DNA of 7,910 bases from Eubacteriales bacterium (GCA_028680875.1 JAQUJQ010000064.1:1-7910); one strand, 5' to 3'. Counted from the first letter of the stretch, positions 1 through 6,151 are shown. Program-made: numbers and translations. The notes: generated by a model from the letters alone, not told the origin.

Positions 1-375
1 AATGATTCGTTAACATGGTCAGAAGAGTTAGCAAGATATATTTTTATATGGGAATCCTGGCTGGGAATCAGCCTTGGTCAGAAAAAGGGTCAGCATATTG
101 CAGTTAATATGTTAACTAATAGATTAAAAGGTAATGTAAGAAAGTATACATTGGTTCTTGCGGATATATGTACCGTGGTGTTTATTGCTATTCTGGTTGC
201 AAAAGGACTTGAAGTAACAAATAAAATTATGTTAATGGGCTCTTTATCCGCAGCTTTGCATATTCCAATGTTCTGGATCTATCTGTCTATGCCGGTAGGA
301 TGTGGTCTCATGGGGCTCCGTCTCCTGGAAGATATCTATAAGAAGATTAGATCTGATGTAGAAGAGGTGGTTTGA
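1..375 (+). CDS. TRAP transporter small permease subunit (DctQ family), 5' end cut off by window edge
   Basis: Small membrane subunit of a tripartite ATP-independent periplasmic (TRAP) transporter, which with the large DctM subunit imports a carboxylate using an ion gradient. The frame is open from base 1 and ends at TGA 373-375, giving 124 visible codons. The first ATG in frame (109) is internal, because family sequence continues upstream of it. That upstream part reads TWSEELARYIFIW at visible residues 5-17, followed by a conserved Gly-Gln-His-Ile stretch (residues 30-33), which is the DctQ signature. A hydrophobic helix follows at about residues 49-68, and another near residues 86-108. DctQ proteins are usually about 160 residues, so roughly 35-45 N-terminal residues with the first helix are missing. 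The stop codon directly abuts the dctM start, so the two are translationally coupled. The substrate is unknown. Confidence 0.88.
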   Translation, partial: NDSLTWSEELARYIFIWESWLGISLGQKKGQHIAVNMLTNRLKGNVRKYTLVLADICTVVFIAILVAKGLEVTNKIMLMGSLSAALHIPMFWIYLSMPVGCGLMGLRLLEDIYKKIRSDVEEVV

Positions 376-1641
376 GTGGAGATATTGTTTTTATTTGTTA
401 CACTGTTTGTTTTGATTTCCATTTCTGTTCCTGTCGGTTTTGCTATTGGTGGAGCAACTATATTAACAATGCTTTTTTTCAGCGATTTGTCATTGGTAGT
501 TTTAGCTCAATATTCTGTGACGGGTATAAATTCATTTCCGATGATGGCAATCCCCTTTTTCATATGTGCTGGTATTATTATGAGTGTAGGAGGGATTGCA
601 CGTCGCCTTGTTGAGGTGGCTGCGAACTGCGTGGGCTTTATGACCGGCGGTCTGGGCGCCGTTGTAGGTTTAAGTTCCATGTTCTTTGGAGCACTTTCAG
701 GATCTGCAATGGCAACAGTATCTGCTGTAGGTAGTATTATGATTCCTGAGATGACAAGAAAAGGATATGATGCTGGTTATGGAGCTGCTATTACGGCATG
801 TGCCGGAACAATCGGAGCTATTATTCCTCCAAGCATACCTCTGGTAATATATGGAGTAGTTACGCAAACATCAATAGGAGATTTATTTATAGCTGGTATT
901 TTCCCTGGAATTCTTATGGGGATTGGAATTATCATTGCAAACTATATTGTCTGCAAAAAGGATAATATGCCGGGTTCTGAGAAAAAAAGCATAAAAGAAA
1001 TCTTATTGTCATTCTGGGAAGCAAAGTGGGCTTTGTTTACTCCCATTCTTATTTTGGGTGGTATTTATACCGGTATTTTTACACCGACTGAAGCTGCTGT
1101 AGTGGCGATTGTTTATGCAATTATTGTCAGCGTATTTGCATATAAAGAAGTAACCTGGAGAAGTTTGTATGGTGCCCTTCTGGAAACTGTATGCATAAAT
1201 GGGATTACTACTTTCCTGCTTGGTCTGTCTACCGGATTTGCAGCTTATTTGAGCATGGAACAAGTACCGACAAAATTATTTTCACTTCTTTTAAATGTAA
1301 CGGATAATAAATATATTTTTCTGTTGATTGTCAATGTTGCATTGTTGATTCTTGGATGTGTGATTGATAATATCCCGGCAGCAATTATACTTTCGCCGAT
1401 ATTACTGCCTGCAATGATCAATTATGGAATAGATCCTGTGCATTTTGGTATTTTTATGACCATTAATCTGATGATTGGACTGGTTACACCTCCATATGGA
1501 TGCAATCTCTATGTCGCCAGTGCAGTTGCACATATTGAAATGGATCGGATATTGAAATATTTATGGCCATTTTTCCTGTCATTGGTAGTGGTAATGCTTA
1601 TTGTAACTTATATACCTGCTATCTCAATGTGTTTGCTATAA
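376..1641 (+). CDS. TRAP transporter large permease subunit (DctM family)
   Basis: Main transport subunit of the TRAP system, an integral membrane protein that couples carboxylate uptake to a sodium or proton gradient. It has 421 residues, normal for DctM, and is almost wholly hydrophobic with about 11-12 membrane segments. Family motifs are present in order: PFFICAGIIM (60-69), GALSGSAMATVSAVGSIMIP (105-124), IIPPSIP (149-155), GIYTGIFTPTEAA (229-241), GCVIDNIPAAIILSPILLP (327-345) and GLVTPPYGCNL (368-378). The last resembles the conserved TPP-G region of family members. The start is GTG 376, immediately after the dctQ stop and preceded by the ribosome binding site GAGGTGG at 364-370. No ATG lies nearby in frame. 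The binding protein DctP is not in the window. Which acid is carried cannot be told from the permease. The SDR gene follows after 22 nt. Confidence 0.96.
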   Translation: MEILFLFVTLFVLISISVPVGFAIGGATILTMLFFSDLSLVVLAQYSVTGINSFPMMAIPFFICAGIIMSVGGIARRLVEVAANCVGFMTGGLGAVVGLSSMFFGALSGSAMATVSAVGSIMIPEMTRKGYDAGYGAAITACAGTIGAIIPPSIPLVIYGVVTQTSIGDLFIAGIFPGILMGIGIIIANYIVCKKDNMPGSEKKSIKEILLSFWEAKWALFTPILILGGIYTGIFTPTEAAVVAIVYAIIVSVFAYKEVTWRSLYGALLETVCINGITTFLLGLSTGFAAYLSMEQVPTKLFSLLLNVTDNKYIFLLIVNVALLILGCVIDNIPAAIILSPILLPAMINYGIDPVHFGIFMTINLMIGLVTPPYGCNLYVASAVAHIEMDRILKYLWPFFLSLVVVMLIVTYIPAISMCLL

Positions 1642-1663
1642 GGTTTGAAAGGCGGATAAAGAA

Positions 1664-2455
1664 ATGGATATGAATCTTACTGATAAAGTTGTAATAATCA
1701 CCGGAGGCGCCAGTGGCATTGGGGCTGAAACAGCAAGAATGTTCCTGAATGAAGGCAGTAAAGTTGCGGTATTTGGACGCACCCAATCTAAAATTGAGAG
1801 TTTTTCTGAGAGCATAAAAAAAGAAGGATATGAGGTTTTTGTTGATACAGCTGATACTAAAAATATGAAAAGCATGGAATTGTTTGCCGAAAAAGTAGTT
1901 AAAAAGTATGGGGGTATTGACATTTGGGTCAACAATGCAGGGATTGAACATTACGTACCACTGGCATCTTGTGATGAAGACAAATGGAATGAAGTAATAG
2001 ATGTTGATCTAACTGGTGTGTGGAAAGGAAGTAAAATTGCGATTCCATATATAGCCAAAAGAGGCGGCGGAAGCATTATCAACCTTTCTTCATTTTGTTC
2101 TTTAATGCCGACTGCAAAAAACGGTATTTACTCCGTGGCCAAGGCTGGAGTCAATGCATTAACCAAAGTTATGGCTGCTGAATTGGCACCTCAGCATATT
2201 CGTGTGAATTGTGTCATTCCGGGGTTTATCGCAACAGATATGACTGTAGAACAAATTGGAACGATAGAAGATATGTTGCTTCAGCCAATCTCTATGAGAA
2301 AATTTGGGAAACCCGAAGATATCGCGAAAGGAATTGTATTTTTAGCCAGCGACAATGCCGGATATATCAATGGCCATGCATTGGTAATATCGGGGGGTAA
2401 GTTTTTAGTTCAGAATTCTCAGGACCCGTGGAACAATTATATGGGTGGATATTAA
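1664..2455 (+). CDS. Short-chain dehydrogenase/reductase (SDR family, classical type)
   Basis: Soluble NAD(P)-dependent oxidoreductase of 263 residues, the classical SDR length, probably acting on an alcohol/ketone pair of the imported compound. Visible motifs are the cofactor loop TGGASGIG (13-20), NNAG (90-93), active-site Ser143 in NLSS, and Tyr156/Lys160 in YSVAK, then VNCVIPGFIATDM (181-193). The second beta strand ends in FGRT (37-40) with Arg39 and no acidic residue, which suggests NADP(H) rather than NAD. This is an inference from family rules. The position that is usually the catalytic Asn (V-N-L-x-G) reads V-D-L-T-G, with Asp115. The C-terminus carries an extra tail of about 18 residues rich in Asn, Trp and Tyr after the usual SGG. 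ATG 1664 is preceded by AAAGGCGG at 1648-1655. A second in-frame ATG lies at 1670, so the start could be two codons later. The substrate is unknown. Confidence 0.94.
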   Translation: MDMNLTDKVVIITGGASGIGAETARMFLNEGSKVAVFGRTQSKIESFSESIKKEGYEVFVDTADTKNMKSMELFAEKVVKKYGGIDIWVNNAGIEHYVPLASCDEDKWNEVIDVDLTGVWKGSKIAIPYIAKRGGGSIINLSSFCSLMPTAKNGIYSVAKAGVNALTKVMAAELAPQHIRVNCVIPGFIATDMTVEQIGTIEDMLLQPISMRKFGKPEDIAKGIVFLASDNAGYINGHALVISGGKFLVQNSQDPWNNYMGGY

Positions 2456-2485
2456 AGAAATTACAGACAAAAACGAGGAAATAAA

Positions 2486-3067
2486 ATGTCAAATAAAAAT
2501 AACTTAAAAATTATCGGATTGCCGGCACCGGTTCTTATTATTGGAAGCTATGATGGTGAGGGGAATCCGAATATGATGAATGCAGCCTATGGGGGGATTT
2601 GCAGCGCAGATCCGCTATGCATTTCTGTATCAATCAGAAAGCAGAGGCTTACTTACAAAAATATAGAATTTACTAAAGAATTTACGGTTAATATTCCTTC
2701 TTCTAAAAACCTGGAGGCCGCCGATTATTTTGGTATGGTTTCGGGAAACAACGGAAATAAACTTAAAATTTGCGATTTGAATATTGTGAAAAGCACAATT
2801 GTGAATGCACCAATCATAACGGATTTTCCTGCGTCTCTTGAATGTAAATTGGTAAAACTTATAGAGGTCGGGAGCCACATGATGCTTATCGGCGAAATTC
2901 TCGGGATAACAAAAAAAGGTGATGATAATGTATCACTAAATGAATTTGACGCTGTAGTTTATGATTTAAATACGAATACATATTTCAAGATCGGAGAACC
3001 GGCTGGGAAGGGGTTTGAGATCGGAAAGATGATCATTGAAAAAGCAAAAACCGAAGAAAGGAAATAG
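2486..3067 (+). CDS. Flavin reductase-like / flavoredoxin family FMN-binding protein
   Basis: A 193-residue protein with the flavin-reductase-like split-barrel fold that binds FMN, closest in look to flavoredoxins. Recognisable family features are PAPVLIIGSYDGEGNPNMMN (13-32), then GGICSADPLCISVSIRKQR (36-54), TYKNI (56-60), FTVNIP (66-71), DYFGMVSG with a following lysine (80-87, 92), LEC (118-120) and GSHMMLIGEILG (129-140). The length is normal. Members carry electrons between NAD(P)H or ferredoxin and flavin acceptors, or simply use FMN as cofactor. The true partner is often unknown, and it is unknown here. ATG 2486 follows GAGGAA at 2475-2480. The stop lies 2 nt before the next start, so it is co-expressed with the D-2-hydroxyacid dehydrogenase. 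It may re-oxidise or reduce a cofactor used by the neighbouring dehydrogenases, which is an inference from position only. Confidence 0.86.
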   Translation: MSNKNNLKIIGLPAPVLIIGSYDGEGNPNMMNAAYGGICSADPLCISVSIRKQRLTYKNIEFTKEFTVNIPSSKNLEAADYFGMVSGNNGNKLKICDLNIVKSTIVNAPIITDFPASLECKLVKLIEVGSHMMLIGEILGITKKGDDNVSLNEFDAVVYDLNTNTYFKIGEPAGKGFEIGKMIIEKAKTEERK

Positions 3068-3069
3068 AA

Positions 3070-4056
3070 ATGGCAAGATATAAAGTGTTATATACAGATT
3101 CAGGCATTGGAGACATATCTGTGGAATCTGAATTTTTAAAACAAATCGATGCCGAAGTGATTATGGGGTCCGGCACTGACGAAGAAACTTTGATCAGAGA
3201 GGGAAAAGACTGTGATGGAGTCATGGTAGAATATGCTATGGTTACAAAAAAAGTTTTGGACAGCTGGGGGGAAGGAAAGGTTAAAATCATTAGCAGGCAA
3301 GGCATCGGTTATAATAATATTGACGTGGATGCTGCTACGGAAAACCACATTATGGTAGCAAATGTACCGGATTATTGCCTGGACGAAGTGGCTGACCATA
3401 CACTGACTCTGTCACTATGTGTTTCGAGAGAAATCAAATCATTCAATGAACGTGTAAATCGGGGCGAATGGGAAGAAAAGTCAATTCGTCCCATTCACAG
3501 ATTCGGAAGTCAAAATTTCTGTTTATTTGGAATAGGGAATATCGGAAGAAAAGTAGTAGCCCGAGCCCAAGCATTTGGATTTAATGTTTTTGCTTATGAT
3601 CCTTTTGTGCAGGATGAAGAATTTAAGAAACTCTGCGTGAAAAAAGCGGGTTCGTTGGAAGAATTGGCAGGAATCGCAGATATCCTTTCGATACATGCTC
3701 CTTTGACAGATAAGACAAAGCATGCAATTAACTTGGATATATTTAAATTGATGAAAAAAAGCAGTATTATTGTCAATACATCAAGAGGCCCTCTGATTAA
3801 AGAAGAAGATCTTGAGTATGCTATAAGGAACGATTTGATAGCAGGCGCCGGATTGGATGTACTTGAAAACGAGCCTCCTTCAAAAAAATCAGTATTGTTG
3901 TCATGCAGCAATGTAATCGTTACGCCGCATGTTGCATTTTATTCAGAAGAAGCAGAGGCAGAGTTAAGGATGCGAATTGCAGAAAACATCGCTTTGGCAT
4001 TAACAGAAGGGAAACCGAGATCACTGGTAAATAAGAAGGCATTAATTGCTAAATAG
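3070..4056 (+). CDS. NAD-dependent D-2-hydroxyacid dehydrogenase (phosphoglycerate dehydrogenase / CtBP-like)
   Basis: Cytosolic enzyme that interconverts a (D/R)-2-hydroxyacid and its 2-oxoacid with NAD(H). It has 328 residues, normal for the family. It shows RQGIGYNNIDVDAA (76-89), NVPDYCLDEVADHTL (98-112), the nucleotide-binding GIGNIG (154-159), and Asp177 at the end of the next strand (AYDP), which favours NAD over NADP. The catalytic triad is Arg239 (NTSRGPL), Glu268 (LDVLENEPP) and His287 (VTPHVAFYS). All key residues are present, so the enzyme should be active. The NVPDYC-EEVADH style resembles the CtBP-like branch, whose bacterial substrates are mostly unassigned. ATG 3070 is 2 nt after the preceding stop, and the purine-rich GAAAGGAAA inside the end of that gene serves as ribosome binding site. 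Next to a LarA-type racemase it could oxidise the D form after inversion, but the exact acid is not known. Confidence 0.94.
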   Translation: MARYKVLYTDSGIGDISVESEFLKQIDAEVIMGSGTDEETLIREGKDCDGVMVEYAMVTKKVLDSWGEGKVKIISRQGIGYNNIDVDAATENHIMVANVPDYCLDEVADHTLTLSLCVSREIKSFNERVNRGEWEEKSIRPIHRFGSQNFCLFGIGNIGRKVVARAQAFGFNVFAYDPFVQDEEFKKLCVKKAGSLEELAGIADILSIHAPLTDKTKHAINLDIFKLMKKSSIIVNTSRGPLIKEEDLEYAIRNDLIAGAGLDVLENEPPSKKSVLLSCSNVIVTPHVAFYSEEAEAELRMRIAENIALALTEGKPRSLVNKKALIAK

Positions 4057-4143
4057 CATGAGATAAGCATGTATTTAAATGTTATTAATTAATGCTCACA
4101 GCAGTTGTGAATATTAGAAACTAATAATAAAGGGGGAATTGTT
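4057..4143 (+). other. 87-nt spacer before the LarA homologue, with small inverted repeats
   Basis: This is the longest gap within the otherwise tight cluster. It contains a 5-bp dyad TCACA-N5-TGTGA (4096-4100 and 4106-4110). It also contains AATTAATGC (4087-4095), which pairs with GCATTAATT inside the end of the preceding gene (4039-4047). A strong ribosome binding site AGGGGG (4131-4136) sits 7 nt before the GTG start at 4144. I see no convincing sigma-A promoter and no U-tract terminator. The dyads may be protein-binding or processing sites, but this is weak evidence. Confidence 0.35.
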
Positions 4144-5373
4144 GTGCCTGTTTTACCGAATAGTGCATATCAAATAAAATTGCCACACATGGTTCATGTT
4201 GTCCAATGCTTTCCTGATGAAAAAATAGAAGATATCGCATCAGCGGTGGAAACCGAAATTATGAGAGATGAGATTAAAATAAGAATAAAACCCGGGTCTT
4301 CCGCAGCGGTTTTAGTTGGGAGCCGAGGAATTTCAAATATAAAGGAAATCGTGAAGGCAACGGTTGATTGCTTAATCAGGCTCGGCGCTCAGCCGTTTAT
4401 TATTCCCGCGATGGGAAGCCATGGCGGCGGAGTGGCAGAGGAGCAGAAAAAAATAATTGAAGGTTACGGCATAACAGAAGATTATATCGGTGTACCAATC
4501 CGTGCATCCATGGATACTGTTGTTATTGGCGAGACATCAGATGGTGTACCGGTACATATGGATAAAATCGCTTATCATTCCGATGTGATTGTACCGGTGG
4601 CGAGGATAAAGGTCCATACGGATTTTTATGGGCCAATCGAAAGCGGCCTGTGCAAAATGCTGACGATAGGTTTAGGAAAGCACAACGGTTGTTCGCGGCT
4701 TCACCGTGAAGGATTTGATCGGTTTGCCGAATTAATCCCGGAAGCAGCAAAGGTTGTTTTACAGAATAAATATATTGGATTTGGAATAGCAATCATTGAA
4801 AATGCCCACGAACACGTACATATGATAAAAGCCGTATCAGGAGAGCATATTCTTGATGAAGAACCCAATTTGCTTGCTATCAGCAGAAGTTTAATGCCTA
4901 GGTTGCAGTTTGATGATATCGATGTGCTGATTGTTGAGAAGATAGGAAAAGATATTACCGGAGCAGGGATGGACCCGAACATTGTAGGACGAGTAACGAC
5001 AGGTGTTACAAAAGGATTTGACGGCCCGCAGATTAAACGAATTATAGTATTAGGACTCTCCGATGAAACACATAACAATGCTACGGGAGTTGGTGCAGCC
5101 GATTTTATTACTAAAAATGTATTCAATGAGATTGATTTAGAGTCGACGTATGCAAACTGCATAGCTTCAGGAGACCCGAAGGCCGGCTGTATTCCGTTAA
5201 TTATGAAAGATGAAGAAGAGGCTCTTCGGGCTGCTATTCAGACATGCCCTGGTATTGATGAAAATAATGCAAAAGTAGTAAAAATAAAGGATACTCTTCA
5301 CATAATTGATATAGAAGTATCAACAAATTTATTGGAATATTGTATTCAAAGCGGCAAATTTAAAAACATATAG
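4144..5373 (+). CDS. LarA-family (DUF2088) nickel-pincer 2-hydroxyacid racemase/epimerase homologue
   Basis: A 409-residue homologue of lactate racemase LarA, a cytosolic enzyme that inverts the C2 centre of a 2-hydroxyacid by hydride transfer to a nickel-pincer nucleotide covalently bound to a lysine. The N-terminal DUF2088 region contains MGSHGGG (90-96). The central part contains VARIKVHTDFYG (152-163), then GLCKMLTIGLGKHNG (168-182) and a further His at 187. By position, His93, His158, Lys171 and His187 match LarA His108, His174, Lys184 and His200 of Lactiplantibacillus plantarum. The Lys-His gap of 16 is identical, and the His-Lys gap is 13 instead of 10. This family also includes malate, phenyllactate and hydroxyglutarate racemases and sugar-acid epimerases, so lactate should not be assumed. 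The start is GTG 4144 with AGGGGG at 4131-4136. LarB, LarC and LarE for cofactor synthesis are not in the window. With the TRAP permease and D-2-hydroxyacid dehydrogenase upstream, a hydroxyacid substrate is likely. Confidence 0.9.
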   Translation: MPVLPNSAYQIKLPHMVHVVQCFPDEKIEDIASAVETEIMRDEIKIRIKPGSSAAVLVGSRGISNIKEIVKATVDCLIRLGAQPFIIPAMGSHGGGVAEEQKKIIEGYGITEDYIGVPIRASMDTVVIGETSDGVPVHMDKIAYHSDVIVPVARIKVHTDFYGPIESGLCKMLTIGLGKHNGCSRLHREGFDRFAELIPEAAKVVLQNKYIGFGIAIIENAHEHVHMIKAVSGEHILDEEPNLLAISRSLMPRLQFDDIDVLIVEKIGKDITGAGMDPNIVGRVTTGVTKGFDGPQIKRIIVLGLSDETHNNATGVGAADFITKNVFNEIDLESTYANCIASGDPKAGCIPLIMKDEEEALRAAIQTCPGIDENNAKVVKIKDTLHIIDIEVSTNLLEYCIQSGKFKNI

Positions 5374-5376
5374 GTT

Positions 5377-5405
5377 CTATTTTACAAAAATAGCTTTTAC
5401 AAAAA
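5377..5405 (+). repeat. Direct repeat TTTTACAAAAA x2 just after the larA homologue
   Basis: The 11-mer TTTTACAAAAA occurs at 5380-5390 and again at 5395-5405, starting 15 nt apart. The first copy lies inside a 7-bp A/T dyad CTATTTT-ACA-AAAATAG (5377-5393). The repeats lie directly before the long hairpin. They may be a binding site, or the A-rich side of a bidirectional terminator. No function can be assigned. Confidence 0.4.
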
Positions 5406-5456
5406 CAATTATAAGAGGGACATAATATCTCTCCTCCTCTGTTCCTCTTATAATTG
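5406..5456 (+). terminator. Long hairpin between the LarA homologue and the RidA-like gene, probable (partial) terminator
   Basis: The inverted repeat 5406-5421 / 5441-5456 has 13 perfect pairs (CAATTATAAGAGG with its complement), plus a G-T, an A-T and a C-G pair, around a 19-nt pyrimidine-rich loop. It starts 32 nt after the stop of the LarA homologue. The downstream T-run is delayed and interrupted (TTAATTTTT, 5463-5471), so termination on the + strand may be incomplete. A-rich sequence on the left side (5401-5405) would give a T-run for transcripts coming from the right. It may separate, or lower, ridA-like expression relative to the upstream genes. It could instead be an mRNA-stabilising stem. 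Confidence 0.55.
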
Positions 5457-5491
5457 ATTAAGTTAATTTTTGCAAAATACTAATTACAGAA

Positions 5492-5497
5492 AAGGAG
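5492..5497 (+). promoter_or_regulatory. Ribosome binding site that fixes the RidA-like start at ATG 5506
   Basis: AAGGAG at 5492-5497 lies 8 nt before ATG 5506. The frame is open further upstream to a TTG at 5470, but that codon has no ribosome binding site and would add 12 residues (beginning MQNTNYRKGENI) that do not resemble the family N-terminus. Confidence 0.85.
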
Positions 5498-5505
5498 AAA
5501 ACATA

Positions 5506-5871
5506 ATGGAAAAATTATTTTGTGATAAATTAGCACCGGTAAATAGTAAACATCAGCATGCAATCAAGGCTAATGGCTTCCTGTTCAGTACAGTATGTGG
5601 TTACGATCTGGAAGGAAAAGTTTCGGACAACATAAAAATCCAGACAGAAAAGCTTATGGGTAATATGATTGATCTTCTTGCTGCAGCTGAATTAACATTA
5701 AATGATCTGGTAAAAGTTACTGTATATATTGTAAATTTTAATGATATTGATAAGATGAATGAAGTTTATTATTCTTACTTTTCTACTACAACACCAATGC
5801 GCACTTGTATACAGGTTAACAACTTATGTGATGGGCTTAAAGTGGAAATGGAGATAGTTGCAGCATTATAG
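5506..5871 (+). CDS. RidA/YjgF/YER057c/UK114 family protein
   Basis: A small cytosolic protein of 121 residues, close to the 120-130 usual for the family. RidA proteins form trimers, and the best-known members hydrolyse reactive enamines/imines made by PLP enzymes, releasing 2-oxoacids and ammonia. Others act in ring or carbamate degradation. Here the C-terminal signature is clear: PMRTCIQVNNLCDGLKVEME (97-116), with Arg99 equal to the carboxylate-binding Arg105 of E. coli-type RidA and Glu114 in the place of Glu120. LNDLVKVTVYI (65-75) and the following MNEVYYSYF (84-92) are also typical. The N-terminal loop that normally reads SGQ is FSTVCGYD (27-34) here, so it may not be a true enamine deaminase and the substrate could differ. 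It lies 132 nt after the LarA homologue, behind a hairpin, so it may be only partly co-transcribed with it. Confidence 0.93.
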   Translation: MEKLFCDKLAPVNSKHQHAIKANGFLFSTVCGYDLEGKVSDNIKIQTEKLMGNMIDLLAAAELTLNDLVKVTVYIVNFNDIDKMNEVYYSYFSTTTPMRTCIQVNNLCDGLKVEMEIVAAL

Positions 5872-6092
5872 GAATATTAAGGCGAAAATAAAGTAAAATC
5901 AGTTTATGAATCATTTAGTTTACTCATTAGCTGCTTCAGTTTTATAAATTAAAAGATTTCTTTTTAATTTAGGTTTAGAAATTGGTGTCTTAAACAAATT
6001 TGTATTCAAAGAAAAAAGCAAGAAGAATATTATAATAGTAATGATTGGAGCTGCCTTTATTTATAAGTGACCTTTTATTTTCCTGCTTCTGA
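5872..6092. other. A/T-rich intergenic gap; no confident gene, possible decayed membrane-protein ORF
   Basis: Between the RidA-like stop and the htpG promoter I see no gene with a ribosome binding site. An imperfect A/T hairpin lies at 5946-5956 / 5959-5970 (AAATTAAAAGA against TCTTTTTAATTT, one bulge). It could weakly end the ridA-like transcript, but it has no G/C core. One + frame reads MNHLVYSLAASVL from ATG 5906 to a TAA at 5945-5947. It continues open to TGA 6068-6070 and ends in a hydrophobic stretch (KKNIIIVMIGAAFIYK). This could be the wreck of a small membrane-protein gene, or chance in A/T-rich DNA. It is too weak to call as a gene. Confidence 0.3.
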
Positions 6093-6120
6093 TTGACAAA
6101 AATTAAAGAAGTGGTATAGT
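6093..6120 (+). promoter_or_regulatory. Sigma-A-type promoter of htpG
   Basis: A perfect -35 TTGACA (6093-6098) and a -10 TATAGT (6115-6120, one change from TATAAT) are separated by 16 nt. The start of transcription would be near 6127, inside the CIRCE element, so repressor binding would block initiation. Confidence 0.87.
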
Positions 6121-6124
6121 ATTT

Positions 6125-6151
6125 TTAGCACTCTACTTGGTTGAGTGCTAA
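6125..6151 (+). promoter_or_regulatory. CIRCE operator (HrcA binding site) upstream of htpG
   Basis: TTAGCACTC (6125-6133), a 9-nt spacer (6134-6142) and GAGTGCTAA (6143-6151) match the CIRCE consensus at every position. The dyad extends three more pairs on each side, to 6122 and 6154, for 12-bp arms. It covers the predicted transcription start and ends 35 nt before the htpG ATG. HrcA is the GroE-assisted repressor of class I heat-shock genes, so htpG here should be released on heat or protein-folding stress. Confidence 0.96.

Noticed and set aside
372..614. 80-codon + strand ORF overlapping the start of the DctM gene
   Set aside because: It lies in another frame inside a clear DctM gene, has an odd Cys/Phe/Tyr-rich composition and no family likeness.
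1619..1951. Two antisense ORFs over the DctM/SDR junction (110 and 99 codons)
   Set aside because: They overlap each other in different frames and cover the conserved SDR cofactor-binding region; there is no independent support.
4096..4110. TCACA-N5-TGTGA as a CRP-type site
   Set aside because: The half-sites are in the reverse order to the CRP consensus (TGTGA-N6-TCACA) and the spacing is 5, so it is only reported as a generic dyad.
4701..5162. 153-codon antisense ORF inside the LarA homologue
   Set aside because: It is the longest shadow frame in the window, but it is fully antisense to a well-conserved enzyme. I saw no convincing ribosome binding site or domain pattern.
5470..5505. TTG 5470 as start of the RidA-like protein
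   Set aside because: It has no ribosome binding site, overlaps the AAGGAG motif that serves ATG 5506, and adds residues not typical of the family.
5340..6011. The 12-mer TTGTATTCAAAG at 5340-5351 and again at 6000-6011, as a possible attachment-site or duplication signal
   Set aside because: The match does not extend beyond 12 nt, the first copy is in coding sequence, and no integrase or mobile gene lies nearby; chance in A/T-rich DNA is sufficient.
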